Shown here: positions 10,084 through 20,530 of the stretch, piece by piece
Layout of the letters: every line of letters begins with the position of its first letter
Position numbering within the stretch: position 1 is the stretch's first letter
NCBI RefSeq assembly: GCF_039697315.1
Contig: NZ_CP155619.1
Location: forward strand, 2,604,001 to 2,668,000
From: Pseudomonas abietaniphila
GTDB taxonomy: Bacteria; Pseudomonadota; Gammaproteobacteria; Pseudomonadales; Pseudomonadaceae
Length of the DNA: 64,000 nt
Direction of reading: 5' to 3'
Notes under the pieces: model-generated
Told to the model about the DNA's origin: nothing
What the model saw: the letters and a program-made list of their open reading frames with translations, nothing else
Database searches by the model: none
Made by a program: the position numbers and the translations under genes

Positions 10084-10091
10084 TACAGACG
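10072..10091. other. Perfect 20-bp palindrome spanning the rpsU stop codon
   Basis: CGTCTGTATTAATACAGACG reads the same on both strands and includes the last three codons and the stop of rpsU. A further TCTG follows at once. It could be a compact hairpin that helps set the rpsU 3' end, or a protein site. It resembles a LexA box but has 6 rather than 8 bases between CTGT and ACAG. Confidence 0.55.
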
Positions 10092-10113
10092 TCTGTCGCA
10101 AGCTTCTGCCTCG

Positions 10114-10131
10114 CCCGGCCCCAAAGCCGGG
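10114..10131 (+). terminator. Hairpin in the rpsU-dnaG gap, possible attenuator
   Basis: CCCGGC and GCCGGG pair around CCCAAA within the 246-bp gap between rpsU and dnaG. There is no T-run. In E. coli this gap holds a leaky terminator that lets rpsU be expressed above dnaG, so this hairpin together with the palindrome at the rpsU stop is the best candidate here. I see no gene in 10084-10329. Confidence 0.35.
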
Positions 10132-10329
10132 CTGCCGGCAGTTGCAGTTTTAGCCTCAAGCAGCACAGACAGAGGCTGTCGACGCCGCAGATGCGACCGA
10201 GACACACCCCGTCGAACTCTTCCAGCCTGATTCAGGCCGCGTTGACCCGTCTACACTGACCAAGCAACCGTCGTTACGCTTTGGATTCGCCACGATCTTT
10301 CTGGCGGGGCGCCTGATGATGAGAACGCC

Positions 10330-12300
10330 ATGGCCGGACTGATTCCCCAAGGTTTTATTGACGACCTTCTGAACCGCACCGACATCGTCGATGTTGTCAG
10401 CTCGCGCGTTCAATTAAAGAAAACCGGCAAGAACTTCAGTGCGTGCTGTCCTTTCCACAAGGAAAAGACACCGTCGTTCAGCGTCAGCCCGGATAAACAG
10501 TTCTACTACTGCTTCGGTTGCGGCGCAGGCGGAAACGCCCTCGGCTTCATCATGGATCACGACAACCTGGATTTCCCCCAGGCCGTCGAGGACCTGGCGA
10601 AAGCCGCTGGCATGGAAGTGCCTCGCGAACAGGGCGTCAAAGGCCAAAAGCCCAGACAACCTACGGATTCGCCGCTTTACCCATTGCTCACAGCTGCCGC
10701 CGAGTTTTATCGCGCCGCGCTGAAAAGCCACCCGACGCGCAAGTCGGCCGTAGATTACCTGAAGGGCCGCGGCCTTTCCGGCGAGATTGCACGCGACTTC
10801 GGACTGGGGTTCGCCCCGCCCGGTTGGGACAATCTCTACAAACACCTGAGCAGCGACACCCTTCAGCAGAAAGCCATGATCGATGCCGGCTTGCTGATTG
10901 AAAACGCCGAGACCGGCAAACGTTATGACCGATTCCGCGACCGGGTGATGTTTCCCATCCGCGACAGCCGTGGTCGAGTCATCGCCTTTGGTGGTCGCGT
11001 ATTGGGTGATGACAAACCCAAATATCTGAACTCGCCGGAGACACCGGTCTTTCACAAAGGCCAAGAGCTTTACGGCCTGTTCGAGGCGCGCAAACACAAT
11101 CGCAACCTTGACGAGATCATCGTTGTCGAAGGCTACATGGACGTCATCGCCCTCGCGCAGCAAGGCCTGCGCAACGCCGTGGCGACCTTGGGCACCGCAA
11201 CCAGCGAAGAACATTTGAAGCGCCTGTTTCGCGTCGTACCCAACGTGCTGTTCTGTTTCGACGGTGATCAGGCGGGCCGCAACGCCGCCTGGCGCGCGCT
11301 GGAGGCAACACTTTCCAGTCTGCAGGATGGCCGACGTGCCCGGTTTCTGTTTCTGCCGGAAGGCGAAGACCCGGACACACTGGTTCGCGCCGAAGGCACG
11401 GATGCGTTCAAGGCACGGATCAACCAGCATGCACAACCGCTGGCTGATTACTTCTTTGAGCAACTGACCAAGGAAGCTGATCCACGCTCGCTGGAAGGCA
11501 AGGCGCACATGGTGACGCTGGCAGCGCCGCTGATCGAAAAGGTGCCCGGCGCCAACCTGCGCGAATTGATGCGCCGCCGCCTCAAGGAGATTACCGGCCT
11601 GGACACGGCAGCCGTGAATCAGTTGGTCCAGAGCGCGCCGCCCGAAGCGCCGCCCGCCTACGATCCGGGATTCGACTACGATTCAGTGCCCGATTACAGC
11701 GACTATCAACCGCACGACGCGTACGAAGCTCAGCAGGAATGGACCCCGAAAGCGCCTGGCGGTCAGCAGAAAAAGTGGGAAAACAAGCCTTGGGAAAAGG
11801 GCAAGAAATGGGACAGGAACGGCAAGCGGCCCGACTTCGAACCTCGAGCACCACGTACACCGGCAACGGTTGAGCCGCCTACACTGACAGCACTCAGGAC
11901 GCTACTGCATCACCCTGAACTGTCGCAGAAAGTGGAAGATGCGAGCCATTTTGCAGCCGAAGACAACGTTTACTCGCAACTGCTGGTGGCATTGCTCGAA
12001 GCGCTGCAAAAAAATCCCAAGCTGCGATCGCTGCAATTGATCGCTCGCTGGCACGGGACGGATCAGGGACGATTATTAAGACAACTGGCGGAAAAGGAAT
12101 GGCTGATCTCGGCCGATAACCTTGAACAACAGTTTTTCGACACTATAACTAGCTTGTCCGCCCGCCAACGCGAGCGAAGCCTGGATCAATTGATCAGGAA
12201 GGAACGGCAGACCGGGTTGAGCGCAGATGAAAAAGTTCAGCTTCTCAACCTGTTAAATCGCAAAGTTCCTGCACAAACCCCGACCTCAACTGGCGCGTGA
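10330..12300 (+). CDS. dnaG: DNA primase DnaG
   Basis: The 656-residue primase makes RNA primers at the replication fork. The N-terminal CHC2 zinc finger is visible as CPFHKEKTPSFS with FYYCFGCGAGG (residues about 40-67). The TOPRIM catalytic core has VVEGYMDVIAL (about 267) and CFDGDQAGRNAAW (about 308). A low-complexity, charged linker rich in W, K and P (about residues 440-515) precedes the helicase-binding domain at the C-terminus. This linker is longer than in E. coli (581 residues in total), as is usual in Pseudomonas. It is the second gene of the operon with rpsU and rpoD. Confidence 0.97.
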   Translation: MAGLIPQGFIDDLLNRTDIVDVVSSRVQLKKTGKNFSACCPFHKEKTPSFSVSPDKQFYYCFGCGAGGNALGFIMDHDNLDFPQAVEDLAKAAGMEVPREQGVKGQKPRQPTDSPLYPLLTAAAEFYRAALKSHPTRKSAVDYLKGRGLSGEIARDFGLGFAPPGWDNLYKHLSSDTLQQKAMIDAGLLIENAETGKRYDRFRDRVMFPIRDSRGRVIAFGGRVLGDDKPKYLNSPETPVFHKGQELYGLFEARKHNRNLDEIIVVEGYMDVIALAQQGLRNAVATLGTATSEEHLKRLFRVVPNVLFCFDGDQAGRNAAWRALEATLSSLQDGRRARFLFLPEGEDPDTLVRAEGTDAFKARINQHAQPLADYFFEQLTKEADPRSLEGKAHMVTLAAPLIEKVPGANLRELMRRRLKEITGLDTAAVNQLVQSAPPEAPPAYDPGFDYDSVPDYSDYQPHDAYEAQQEWTPKAPGGQQKKWENKPWEKGKKWDRNGKRPDFEPRAPRTPATVEPPTLTALRTLLHHPELSQKVEDASHFAAEDNVYSQLLVALLEALQKNPKLRSLQLIARWHGTDQGRLLRQLAEKEWLISADNLEQQFFDTITSLSARQRERSLDQLIRKERQTGLSADEKVQLLNLLNRKVPAQTPTSTGA

Positions 12301-12314
12301 GGTCCTAGCTCGGG

Positions 12315-12320
12315 TATAAT
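12315..12320 (+). promoter_or_regulatory. Probable -10 element upstream of rpoD
   Basis: A perfect TATAAT at 12315-12320 lies 48 bp before the rpoD ATG and just after the dnaG stop. The -35 region at the normal distance (GGCGCG at about 12292) is poor, so this would be a -10-driven internal promoter giving rpoD transcription separate from the operon. Confidence 0.5.
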
Positions 12321-12367
12321 CCTCGGCTTGTTTTTTGCCCGCCAAGACCTTCAGTGGATAGGGTGTT

Positions 12368-14212
<1,845 letters not shown>

Positions 14213-14230
14213 GCGAAAAACGCGTCAACC

Positions 14231-14258
14231 AAAACCCCCGGCCATGCCGGGGGTTTTG
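14231..14258 (+). terminator. Intrinsic terminator after rpoD
   Basis: CCCCCGGC and GCCGGGGG pair around CAT, flanked by AAAA and TTTT, 19 bp after the rpoD stop. The form is symmetrical, but it is placed to end the rpoD transcript. Confidence 0.88.
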
Positions 14259-14350
14259 CGTTTTAAAGAATAAAATTCCGGCAGTGTGCCACCTTCCTCC
14301 AGCCCGACTACACTCGACTCATTCTCACCGTTGAAACTATTGAGGCTGCC

Positions 14351-17300
14351 ATGTTTTGGATGCCGGCCATTGTTTTCTTGTGCTTGATGGGGTCGGCGAA
14401 CGTCGACGCTCAGGTTCTTCCCCAAGGGGAAACGACCTCGCAGGGCATGCATGAGAAATCAATGCAGAGTACGGACGCTGCATTGCCCGACATCGAACAC
14501 CCAAGCGACGACCGTGCACAGGAGGCCTCGGAGGATCACCTTCCGAGCATCAGCGGTCATTTGTACGCAGCAGGGGTCGAACTTCCACCAACGTCTGCCA
14601 ATACGCTCCCTGCCTCCTCGCCGGAACCTCTGCGTTTCTGGCGCGACTTCCTGCTCTACGGCCTTCCCGGCCTGCTGTTGCTGTCGTCGATCCTGGCGGT
14701 GGTCGTGCGCATCAACCGGCGCCTCAGCTCGGAAATCTCAAGACGCGTGGCGCTCGAACAGGAACTTCGCAGCAGCGAGTATCACTATCGCGGCATGATC
14801 GAAAGCTTGTCGGCTATCGCCTGGGAAGCCAACACGCACGACTATTCCTACAACTACGTTTCTCCGCACGCCGAGAACCTGCTTGGCTATCCACTTCATC
14901 AATGGCGCCGACCGGGCTTCTGGCGCAGCATCGTGCACCCGGCCGATCTGGAGCAGGCCGAAACCTACTGCAATCAGCAAACAACCCTTGGCAATGATCA
15001 CAGCGTGGATTACCGCGTCATCAGCGCCGACGGCAGAGTGGTCTGGGTGCGGGATATCGTCAGCCTCATCTCCTATGGCCGCGAGCCCGTCATGCGCGGC
15101 CTCATGATCGACATCAGCGAAGCCAAGCAAACCGAAGAAGCCTTGCGCCTGTCTGAGGGCAAATTTGCCTCGGTGTTTGCCCAATGCCCGGACATCCTGG
15201 TGATCGCACGACTGTCGGATGGCTGCTTCCTGGAAGCCAACCAGGCCTTCGTTGAACAGATCGGCCTGACCGCCCGCGAGATCATCGGGAAAACGCCAGG
15301 CGAGCTGAACATCTGGGGGATTCCGGACATTGGTCCAAGCCTGCTGCAGCGCCTGCAAAAAGGCAGCATCCGAAACCTGGAAATGCCCTTCCGGCGCCAT
15401 AACGGACAGACGTTTACCGGCCTGTTATCGGCTGAGCCATTCGATCTGGACTCTACGGCGGCGGTCGTCGTGGTCGTGCGCGACATCACCCCGCTCAAGG
15501 AAGCTCAGCAGCAGCTGCAAATGTCCGAGGAAAAGTTCGCCAAAGCCTTTCACTCCTCCCCCGACGGCCTGCTGATTTCACGGCAAAGCGACGGCTTGCT
15601 GGTGGAGATCAACGATGGCTTCAGCCGCATTACGGGCTATCACAGCGCACTTTCACTGGACCGTACGACACTGGACCTGGGGATCTGGGTCGACCTCAAC
15701 GAGCGCCAGCAGTTGCTTGAGCAGCTGAATCGCGACGGGTTCGTCAAAGACTTCACCACCCACATTCGTCGCAGGGACGGTCAGATCAGGCTGTGCGAAA
15801 TATCATCGCGACCGCTGCCGATCGGTGGTGAAGATTGCATGCTGACCATTGCCCGGGACATCACCGAGCGGCACCAGATGCAGGAAAAACTGCAATTGGC
15901 GGCCACTGTTTTCGAGAGCACCGCTGAGGGTGTCCTGATCACAGATACCCGGCAGTGCATCAACGCGGTCAACCGGGCCTTCAGTGAGATCACCGGCTAT
16001 AGCGAAAGCGAAGCGATCGGCGAAACCCCTCGCCTGCTCGCCTCGGGCCTGCACGACAGCGCGTTCTATGCCGCCATGTGGTATCAGCTGACCGCCGAGG
16101 GCCATTGGCAGGGCGAGATCAGCAACCGACGCAAGAACGGCGAAATCTACCCGAGCTGGCTGACCATCAGCGCGGTGCGCAATCGTGACAAATTCATCAC
16201 CCACTTCGTCGCTGTCTTTGCTGATATTTCCAGCCTCAAGCAGGCTCAGGCGCGACTGGATTATCAGGCCCACCACGACCCGCTGACCGGTCTGCCAAAC
16301 CGCACCCTGTTCGAAAGCCGCCTGCACGCCGCACTCACCCATTGCAAAGAGGCCAAGAGCCTCGGCGCCGTGCTGTTTCTGGACCTCGACCGGTTCAAGC
16401 ACATCAACGACAGCCTCGGCCATCCGGTGGGCGACTTGCTGCTCAAGGGCATCGCTCAACGGCTGAAGGAAAACCTGCGGGATATCGACACAGTCGCGCG
16501 ACTGGGGGGCGATGAATTCATCATTCTTCTGCCCGGCCTGCAGACGCCAGGCGATGCCGATGTCATCGCCACTAAACTGCTGAACAGTTTTTCGGCGCCG
16601 TTTCAGGCCGGGGAACACGAGTTTTTCATCAGCACCAGCATCGGCACGGCGCTGTTTCCCACCGATGGAGCAGACGTCGCGACACTGATCAAGAATGCCG
16701 ACGCCGCGATGTACCGCTCCAAGGCCAAAGGCCGTAACCGCGTCGAGAACTACACCCGCGACCTGACCGCCCAGGCCAGCGAACGCATTGCGCTGGAGCA
16801 CGAACTGCGCCGCGCCATCGAGCGCAGTGAGTTCACGTTGTCCTACCAACCGAAGGTCAGCCTGCTGACACAACGGTTGGTAGGTGCAGAGGCTCTGATT
16901 CGCTGGACTCACCCCACGTTCGGAGAAGTCCCACCGGAACGCTTCATTCCTCTGGCGGAAGAGAACGGCATGATCCTGCAGATCGGCGAATGGGTACTCG
17001 AGACGGCCTGTCAGCAGCTGTACCAGTGGAACCAGCGGTATGACGTGTTCGGGTCACTGTCTGTGAACCTCGCGGGGGCACAGCTGCGCCAGCCCAACCT
17101 GGTCACGCGCATCGAGCAACTGCTGACTCAGTACGAGCTTCAGCCGGGCTGCCTGCAACTGGAGATCACTGAGAACTTCATCATGTCGCAGACCGAGGAA
17201 GCCCTTTCCGTGCTGCACCGCCTTAAAAAGCTTGGCGTGCAACTGGCAATCGACGATTTCGGGACCGGCTACTCTTCGCTGAGCTACCTCAAACGCTTGC

Positions 17301-17593
17301 CGCTGGACATCCTCAAAATCGACCAGTCATTCGTACGCGGCCTCCCCGACGACCCACACGACGCCGCCATCGTTCGCGCCATCATCGCCCTGGGCCGCAG
17401 CATGCAACTGACCGTCATCGCCGAAGGGGTGGAGAACCTCGAACAGCAGCAATTCCTCGCCGATGAAGGCTGCGAACAGATCCAGGGCTACATCGTCAGC
17501 CTGCCCCTGCGACCGGAAGAATTCTGCGCGACGTTTCTTCGTATAACGGTTTCGGACTTTTCGGATAGCACAGCTCGGAAACCGTCGTTATAA
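14351..17593 (+). CDS. Membrane PAS/GGDEF/EAL c-di-GMP protein, RmcA-like
   Basis: The 1080-residue protein has an N-terminal hydrophobic segment (residues about 1-20, signal-like), a low-complexity stretch of about 75 residues, a transmembrane helix (about 100-119), four PAS regions (about 145-640), a GGDEF domain with intact RLGGDEF (about residue 717) and an EAL domain with intact GAEALIRW (about 845). It could therefore make or degrade c-di-GMP. The position directly after rpoD and before a CAU tRNA is that of rmcA in P. aeruginosa, a redox-responsive regulator of c-di-GMP. Unlike RmcA, it has no room for the periplasmic solute-binding-type domain. Its 3' end overlaps the tRNA promoter. 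Confidence 0.88.
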   Translation: MFWMPAIVFLCLMGSANVDAQVLPQGETTSQGMHEKSMQSTDAALPDIEHPSDDRAQEASEDHLPSISGHLYAAGVELPPTSANTLPASSPEPLRFWRDFLLYGLPGLLLLSSILAVVVRINRRLSSEISRRVALEQELRSSEYHYRGMIESLSAIAWEANTHDYSYNYVSPHAENLLGYPLHQWRRPGFWRSIVHPADLEQAETYCNQQTTLGNDHSVDYRVISADGRVVWVRDIVSLISYGREPVMRGLMIDISEAKQTEEALRLSEGKFASVFAQCPDILVIARLSDGCFLEANQAFVEQIGLTAREIIGKTPGELNIWGIPDIGPSLLQRLQKGSIRNLEMPFRRHNGQTFTGLLSAEPFDLDSTAAVVVVVRDITPLKEAQQQLQMSEEKFAKAFHSSPDGLLISRQSDGLLVEINDGFSRITGYHSALSLDRTTLDLGIWVDLNERQQLLEQLNRDGFVKDFTTHIRRRDGQIRLCEISSRPLPIGGEDCMLTIARDITERHQMQEKLQLAATVFESTAEGVLITDTRQCINAVNRAFSEITGYSESEAIGETPRLLASGLHDSAFYAAMWYQLTAEGHWQGEISNRRKNGEIYPSWLTISAVRNRDKFITHFVAVFADISSLKQAQARLDYQAHHDPLTGLPNRTLFESRLHAALTHCKEAKSLGAVLFLDLDRFKHINDSLGHPVGDLLLKGIAQRLKENLRDIDTVARLGGDEFIILLPGLQTPGDADVIATKLLNSFSAPFQAGEHEFFISTSIGTALFPTDGADVATLIKNADAAMYRSKAKGRNRVENYTRDLTAQASERIALEHELRRAIERSEFTLSYQPKVSLLTQRLVGAEALIRWTHPTFGEVPPERFIPLAEENGMILQIGEWVLETACQQLYQWNQRYDVFGSLSVNLAGAQLRQPNLVTRIEQLLTQYELQPGCLQLEITENFIMSQTEEALSVLHRLKKLGVQLAIDDFGTGYSSLSYLKRLPLDILKIDQSFVRGLPDDPHDAAIVRAIIALGRSMQLTVIAEGVENLEQQQFLADEGCEQIQGYIVSLPLRPEEFCATFLRITVSDFSDSTARKPSL

Positions 17594-17594
17594 T
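17589..17594 (+). promoter_or_regulatory. -10 element of the tRNA promoter
   Basis: TATAAT at 17589-17594 overlaps the stop of the upstream gene and ends 15 bp before the mature tRNA, which fits a transcription start near 17601. I see no good -35 at 17 bp. Confidence 0.6.
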
Positions 17595-17609
17595 CCGCCG
17601 CCTGACTGA

Positions 17610-17686
17610 GGGCCTATAGCTCAGTTGGTTAGAGCAGAGGACTCATAATCCTTTGGTCCACGGTTCGAGTCCGTGTGGGCCCACCA
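17610..17686 (+). tRNA. tRNA with anticodon CAU, probably tRNA-Ile2 (lysidine-modified)
   Basis: The 77-nt sequence folds as a full cloverleaf with encoded CCA. The acceptor arms are GGGCCTA and TGGGCCC with one G-U pair, the anticodon loop is CTCATAA (CAU), and the T-loop is GTTCGAGTC. CAU genes can be initiator Met, elongator Met or Ile2. The TTTGGTC after the anticodon stem resembles E. coli Ile2 (ileX), and a GGGC acceptor is also closer to Ile2, so I favour Ile2 modified by TilS to read AUA. Elongator Met remains possible. Confidence 0.9.
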
Positions 17687-17691
17687 TACTC

Positions 17692-17717
17692 AAAGCCGCG
17701 CATTGCGCGGCTTTTTT
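17692..17717 (+). terminator. Intrinsic terminator after the tRNA
   Basis: AAGCCGCGC and GCGCGGCTT pair around ATT and are followed by TTTT, 6 bp after the tRNA CCA. This is a classic rho-independent terminator. Confidence 0.92.
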
Positions 17718-17801
17718 ATTGCTGAGGAATCTGGCAACCCTGATCGCTCGCAGGATGCGAAAACACTGAAAAATCTCTTGAGCAAAGGAAGTAGAAGCGA
17801 C

Positions 17802-18377
17802 ATGACGGTTTCAGAAGCCATTAAAAAAGCCGCAAGAATGAAAAGATCGGGCCTGGTGGTCATGCTATTGGGCCTCATTCAACTGACCCTGTTTTCGATA
17901 CTGTTCATCTATGACCTGGGGGAGCAGCTCAAGCCAACGTTCCTTTCCGGCGTTGGATATACGCTGCAAAACCTTTGCTTGATCGCCTACCAGAAGACCC
18001 GCTTCTTGAAGGTGCTGTGGGACATCACTCCGCGCGTGGACGTTTATCAACCCTTCTCGCTGGAGACATTGATGTTTCTCGGGATCATGGTCGTCATCGG
18101 AACCGGGGGATATATACGCGGTTGTGGCAAGCAGCTTTCAGATGACATCGCAGCCATCAGGAAAAAAGCAAGGGACGAACTTTGGTTACGCTCCATGCTT
18201 CCACAGGATCAAGCTGCAACGGTCATCAATCAACCGGCAAGCGTTACAGTCCTGGCATTGCAAATGCCGCCTGGCGAGGTCAAAAACTGGTGGGAACGCC
18301 CGGCGGGTCTTCTACTGATCGGGCTGCTGATTACGTACATCGGCGCAGTGCTCACAAAAATGTCAGGCTTGACCTAA
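17802..18377 (+). CDS. Small membrane protein, YniB-like (uncharacterised)
   Basis: The 191-residue protein starts MTVSEAIKKAARMKRSG, preceded by AAGGAAG, and has hydrophobic segments at about residues 17-38, 88-105 and 166-185. Between them are polar parts containing a conserved-looking SMLPQDQAATVINQ. From memory it resembles the YniB family of inner-membrane proteins, whose function is unknown. It stands alone between the tRNA terminator and a FUSC-family gene. An upstream in-frame start would run back into the tRNA and is rejected. Confidence 0.7.
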   Translation: MTVSEAIKKAARMKRSGLVVMLLGLIQLTLFSILFIYDLGEQLKPTFLSGVGYTLQNLCLIAYQKTRFLKVLWDITPRVDVYQPFSLETLMFLGIMVVIGTGGYIRGCGKQLSDDIAAIRKKARDELWLRSMLPQDQAATVINQPASVTVLALQMPPGEVKNWWERPAGLLLIGLLITYIGAVLTKMSGLT

Positions 18378-18411
18378 GGATATATCCAAGATTTCCACGG
18401 TCTGTAACCCC

Positions 18412-19458
18412 ATGAATACGCCTTCACTGCCTCACTGGCTTCGCCGGGTCCTGCGGCCCTTGCTGGATCCGTACCGCCGCTATCGCCACGCGCGCTACAT
18501 TCATGCCGGTCGCATCGTGGTCGGTCTGCTGGTGTCGATCCTGCTCACGACCGGGATTCACCTGCCCCATGGCGAATGGGCGTCCGTCACCATGCTGATC
18601 GTAATTGGCGGTTTGCAGCATCACGGCAATATCGGCAAGAAATCGGTGGAGCGGGCTTACGGCACGTTGATTGGTGCAGCGCTGGGTCTGGCCGTGGTGG
18701 CGCAGGAAAGCTATCTGGGGATGCCGCTGCTGACCTACGTGGTCATGTCGCTGATCTGTGGCTTCTTCGCGTATCACGCCATCGGCAAGGGCGGTTACAC
18801 GGCGCTGCTGTCGGCGATCACGCTGTTCATCGTGGCGGGCCATGGCGATAACCCGATCACCGACGGCCTTTGGCGAACGGTGGATATCCTGATCGGAATC
18901 GCGTTGGCGCTAGCCTTTTCGTTCGCCTTGCCGCTGTACGCGGTGTACTCGTGGCGCTACAACCTGGCCAGTGGGCTGCGGGATTGCGCCAAGGTGTACG
19001 AGCGCATTAGCAGCGGGCAGTCGATCACCGCAGACGAGCATTTGAAGCTGCTGGCTCGACTCAACGCGACGATGCTACAGCTGCGCTCGTTGATGCCGTC
19101 GGTGTCGAAAGAAGTGAAGATTTCGCTGGTCGAACTGGACGCCATTCAAGGCCACTACCGCATGTGCCTGAGCACCCTGGAAATCCTGTCGAACCTGCGT
19201 CCGGCAGACTTGGGCAACGTGGGTATGAATGCCGAACAGCGTCGAATCCGGCGCATGCTTATCGGTATGGCCAGGGCCTTGAAGACGGGCGCCACGGAAC
19301 GTCTGGAGCGCTCTACCGAGTCCTTGGCGGTGGGACCGGAAACGCCAGTCGATTCAGCCGAGGTACTGGGTTATCAGCTGATGACACGGCAACTGGCGCT
19401 GAACCTCGAAGGCCTTCAGCAACGGCTGGCGAAGACGGCGAAGCAGTGGAAGATCTGA
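18412..19458 (+). CDS. FUSC-family inner-membrane protein (aromatic acid exporter type)
   Basis: The 348-residue protein has an amphipathic N-terminus (PLLDPYRRYRHARYIHAGRI) and about five to six membrane segments within residues 32-185, including LLTYVVMSLICGFFAYH and LLSAITLFIVAGHGDN. A cytoplasmic helical tail of about 160 residues follows. This is the half-length form of the fusaric acid resistance/YccS-like (FUSC) family, whose members export weak acids or have unknown substrates. The substrate cannot be inferred here. It is convergent with ppk2 and only 22 bp separate the stops. Confidence 0.8.
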   Translation: MNTPSLPHWLRRVLRPLLDPYRRYRHARYIHAGRIVVGLLVSILLTTGIHLPHGEWASVTMLIVIGGLQHHGNIGKKSVERAYGTLIGAALGLAVVAQESYLGMPLLTYVVMSLICGFFAYHAIGKGGYTALLSAITLFIVAGHGDNPITDGLWRTVDILIGIALALAFSFALPLYAVYSWRYNLASGLRDCAKVYERISSGQSITADEHLKLLARLNATMLQLRSLMPSVSKEVKISLVELDAIQGHYRMCLSTLEILSNLRPADLGNVGMNAEQRRIRRMLIGMARALKTGATERLERSTESLAVGPETPVDSAEVLGYQLMTRQLALNLEGLQQRLAKTAKQWKI

Positions 19459-19469
19459 TCTTCGCCGTC
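19434..19469. terminator. Hairpin across the FUSC gene end
   Basis: GACGGCGAAG (19434-19443) and CTTCGCCGTC (19460-19469) form a perfect 10-bp stem around a 16-nt loop that contains the FUSC stop codon. It lies between convergent genes and could act in both directions, though it lacks a T-run. Confidence 0.5.
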
Positions 19470-19480
19470 AATGGTTTCGA

Positions 19481-20404
19481 TCAATACCGGGACGGCACGA
19501 CCATCTCGCGCGGCACCGGGGCACGCAGGTAGTTGGCGTTGTATTCGCGCTCGGGCAGCACCACTTGTGGCGACTCCACATCGCCACGCGGGATCTGCTC
19601 CAGCAGGTGGTGAATGCAGTTCAGGCGTGCACGCTTCTTGTCATCTGCCTCAACGATCCACCACGGCGCAACGTCAGTGTGTGAGCGGGTGAGCATTTCT
19701 TCTTTGGCGCGGGTGTAGTCCTCCCAGCGACGCCGTGATTCCAGGTCCATGGGCGACAGTTTCCACTGTTTCAGTGGATCGTGAATGCGCATGAGGAAGC
19801 GGCGGTATTGCTCATCGTCGGTGATCGAGAACCAGTACTTGATGAGGATGATGCCCGAGCGCACCAGCATCTTTTCGAACTCGGGCACGGTGCGGAAAAA
19901 CTCTTCGTATTCGTCGTTATCGCAGAAACCCATGACCCGCTCGACGCCTGCGCGGTTGTACCAACTGCGGTCGAACAGCACCATTTCACCGGCGGCCGGC
20001 AGGTGCGAAACGTAGCGCTGGAAATACCACTGGGTGCGTTCGCGCTCGCTCGGCGCGGTCAGTGCGGCGACGCGGCAAACCCGCGGATTCAGGCGTTGGG
20101 TGATGCGCTTGATGGCGCCGCCCTTCCCGGCCGCGTCGCGCCCTTCGAACAACACCACGACCTTGAGCTTCTGGCTGACGACCCAGTCCTGCAACTTGAC
20201 CAGTTCACCCTGCAGGCGCAGCAACTCGCGGAAGTAGACGCGTCGATCAATGCCCTTTGGCACCTCTTCGCCCAGGCCGGAGAGCAAGTCGTCCAGACGC
20301 GCATCGTCGTACTCCATTTCCAGCTCTTCGTCGAAGCTGTCGAGAATGTCGGCGCGGATGTAGTGGGCGGTTTCGGACAAATCCAGATGCTGGCTATCGG
20401 TCAT
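19481..20404 (-). CDS. ppk2: Polyphosphate kinase 2 (PPK2, class I)
   Basis: PPK2 uses polyphosphate to phosphorylate nucleoside diphosphates, favouring NTP formation. The 307-residue protein is a single P-loop kinase domain with Walker A GRDAAGKGGAIKRI (about residue 90), Walker B VLFDRSWYNRAGVERVMGF (about 141-159) and the lid region KYWFSITDDEQYRRF. An acidic N-terminal extension (about 60 residues) is usual in this class. It is monocistronic: the next gene upstream (deoR-type) ends 126 bp away on the same strand. Confidence 0.93.
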   Translation of the reverse strand: MTDSQHLDLSETAHYIRADILDSFDEELEMEYDDARLDDLLSGLGEEVPKGIDRRVYFRELLRLQGELVKLQDWVVSQKLKVVVLFEGRDAAGKGGAIKRITQRLNPRVCRVAALTAPSERERTQWYFQRYVSHLPAAGEMVLFDRSWYNRAGVERVMGFCDNDEYEEFFRTVPEFEKMLVRSGIILIKYWFSITDDEQYRRFLMRIHDPLKQWKLSPMDLESRRRWEDYTRAKEEMLTRSHTDVAPWWIVEADDKKRARLNCIHHLLEQIPRGDVESPQVVLPEREYNANYLRAPVPREMVVPSRY

Positions 20405-20530
20405 GGCGGGGCTCCCGGCTTGGATTCAGAGGGTCTAAACGTCAGAAGACCGATTTAGACATGCCGGGAGTGACAGCTGAATGACAAAGCGATGACTGCG
20501 AGGAAAAGTCCTACAGAGGCTGTGTCTTTT

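Noticed and set aside
10072-10091. LexA (SOS) box at the end of rpsU
   Set aside because: CTGT and ACAG are separated by six rather than eight bases, and the site is at the gene's end, not its promoter.
10084-10329. A YqeY-type gene between rpsU and dnaG, as in some gammaproteobacteria
   Set aside because: The 246-bp gap is too short and no frame resembles YqeY; the gap holds only hairpins.
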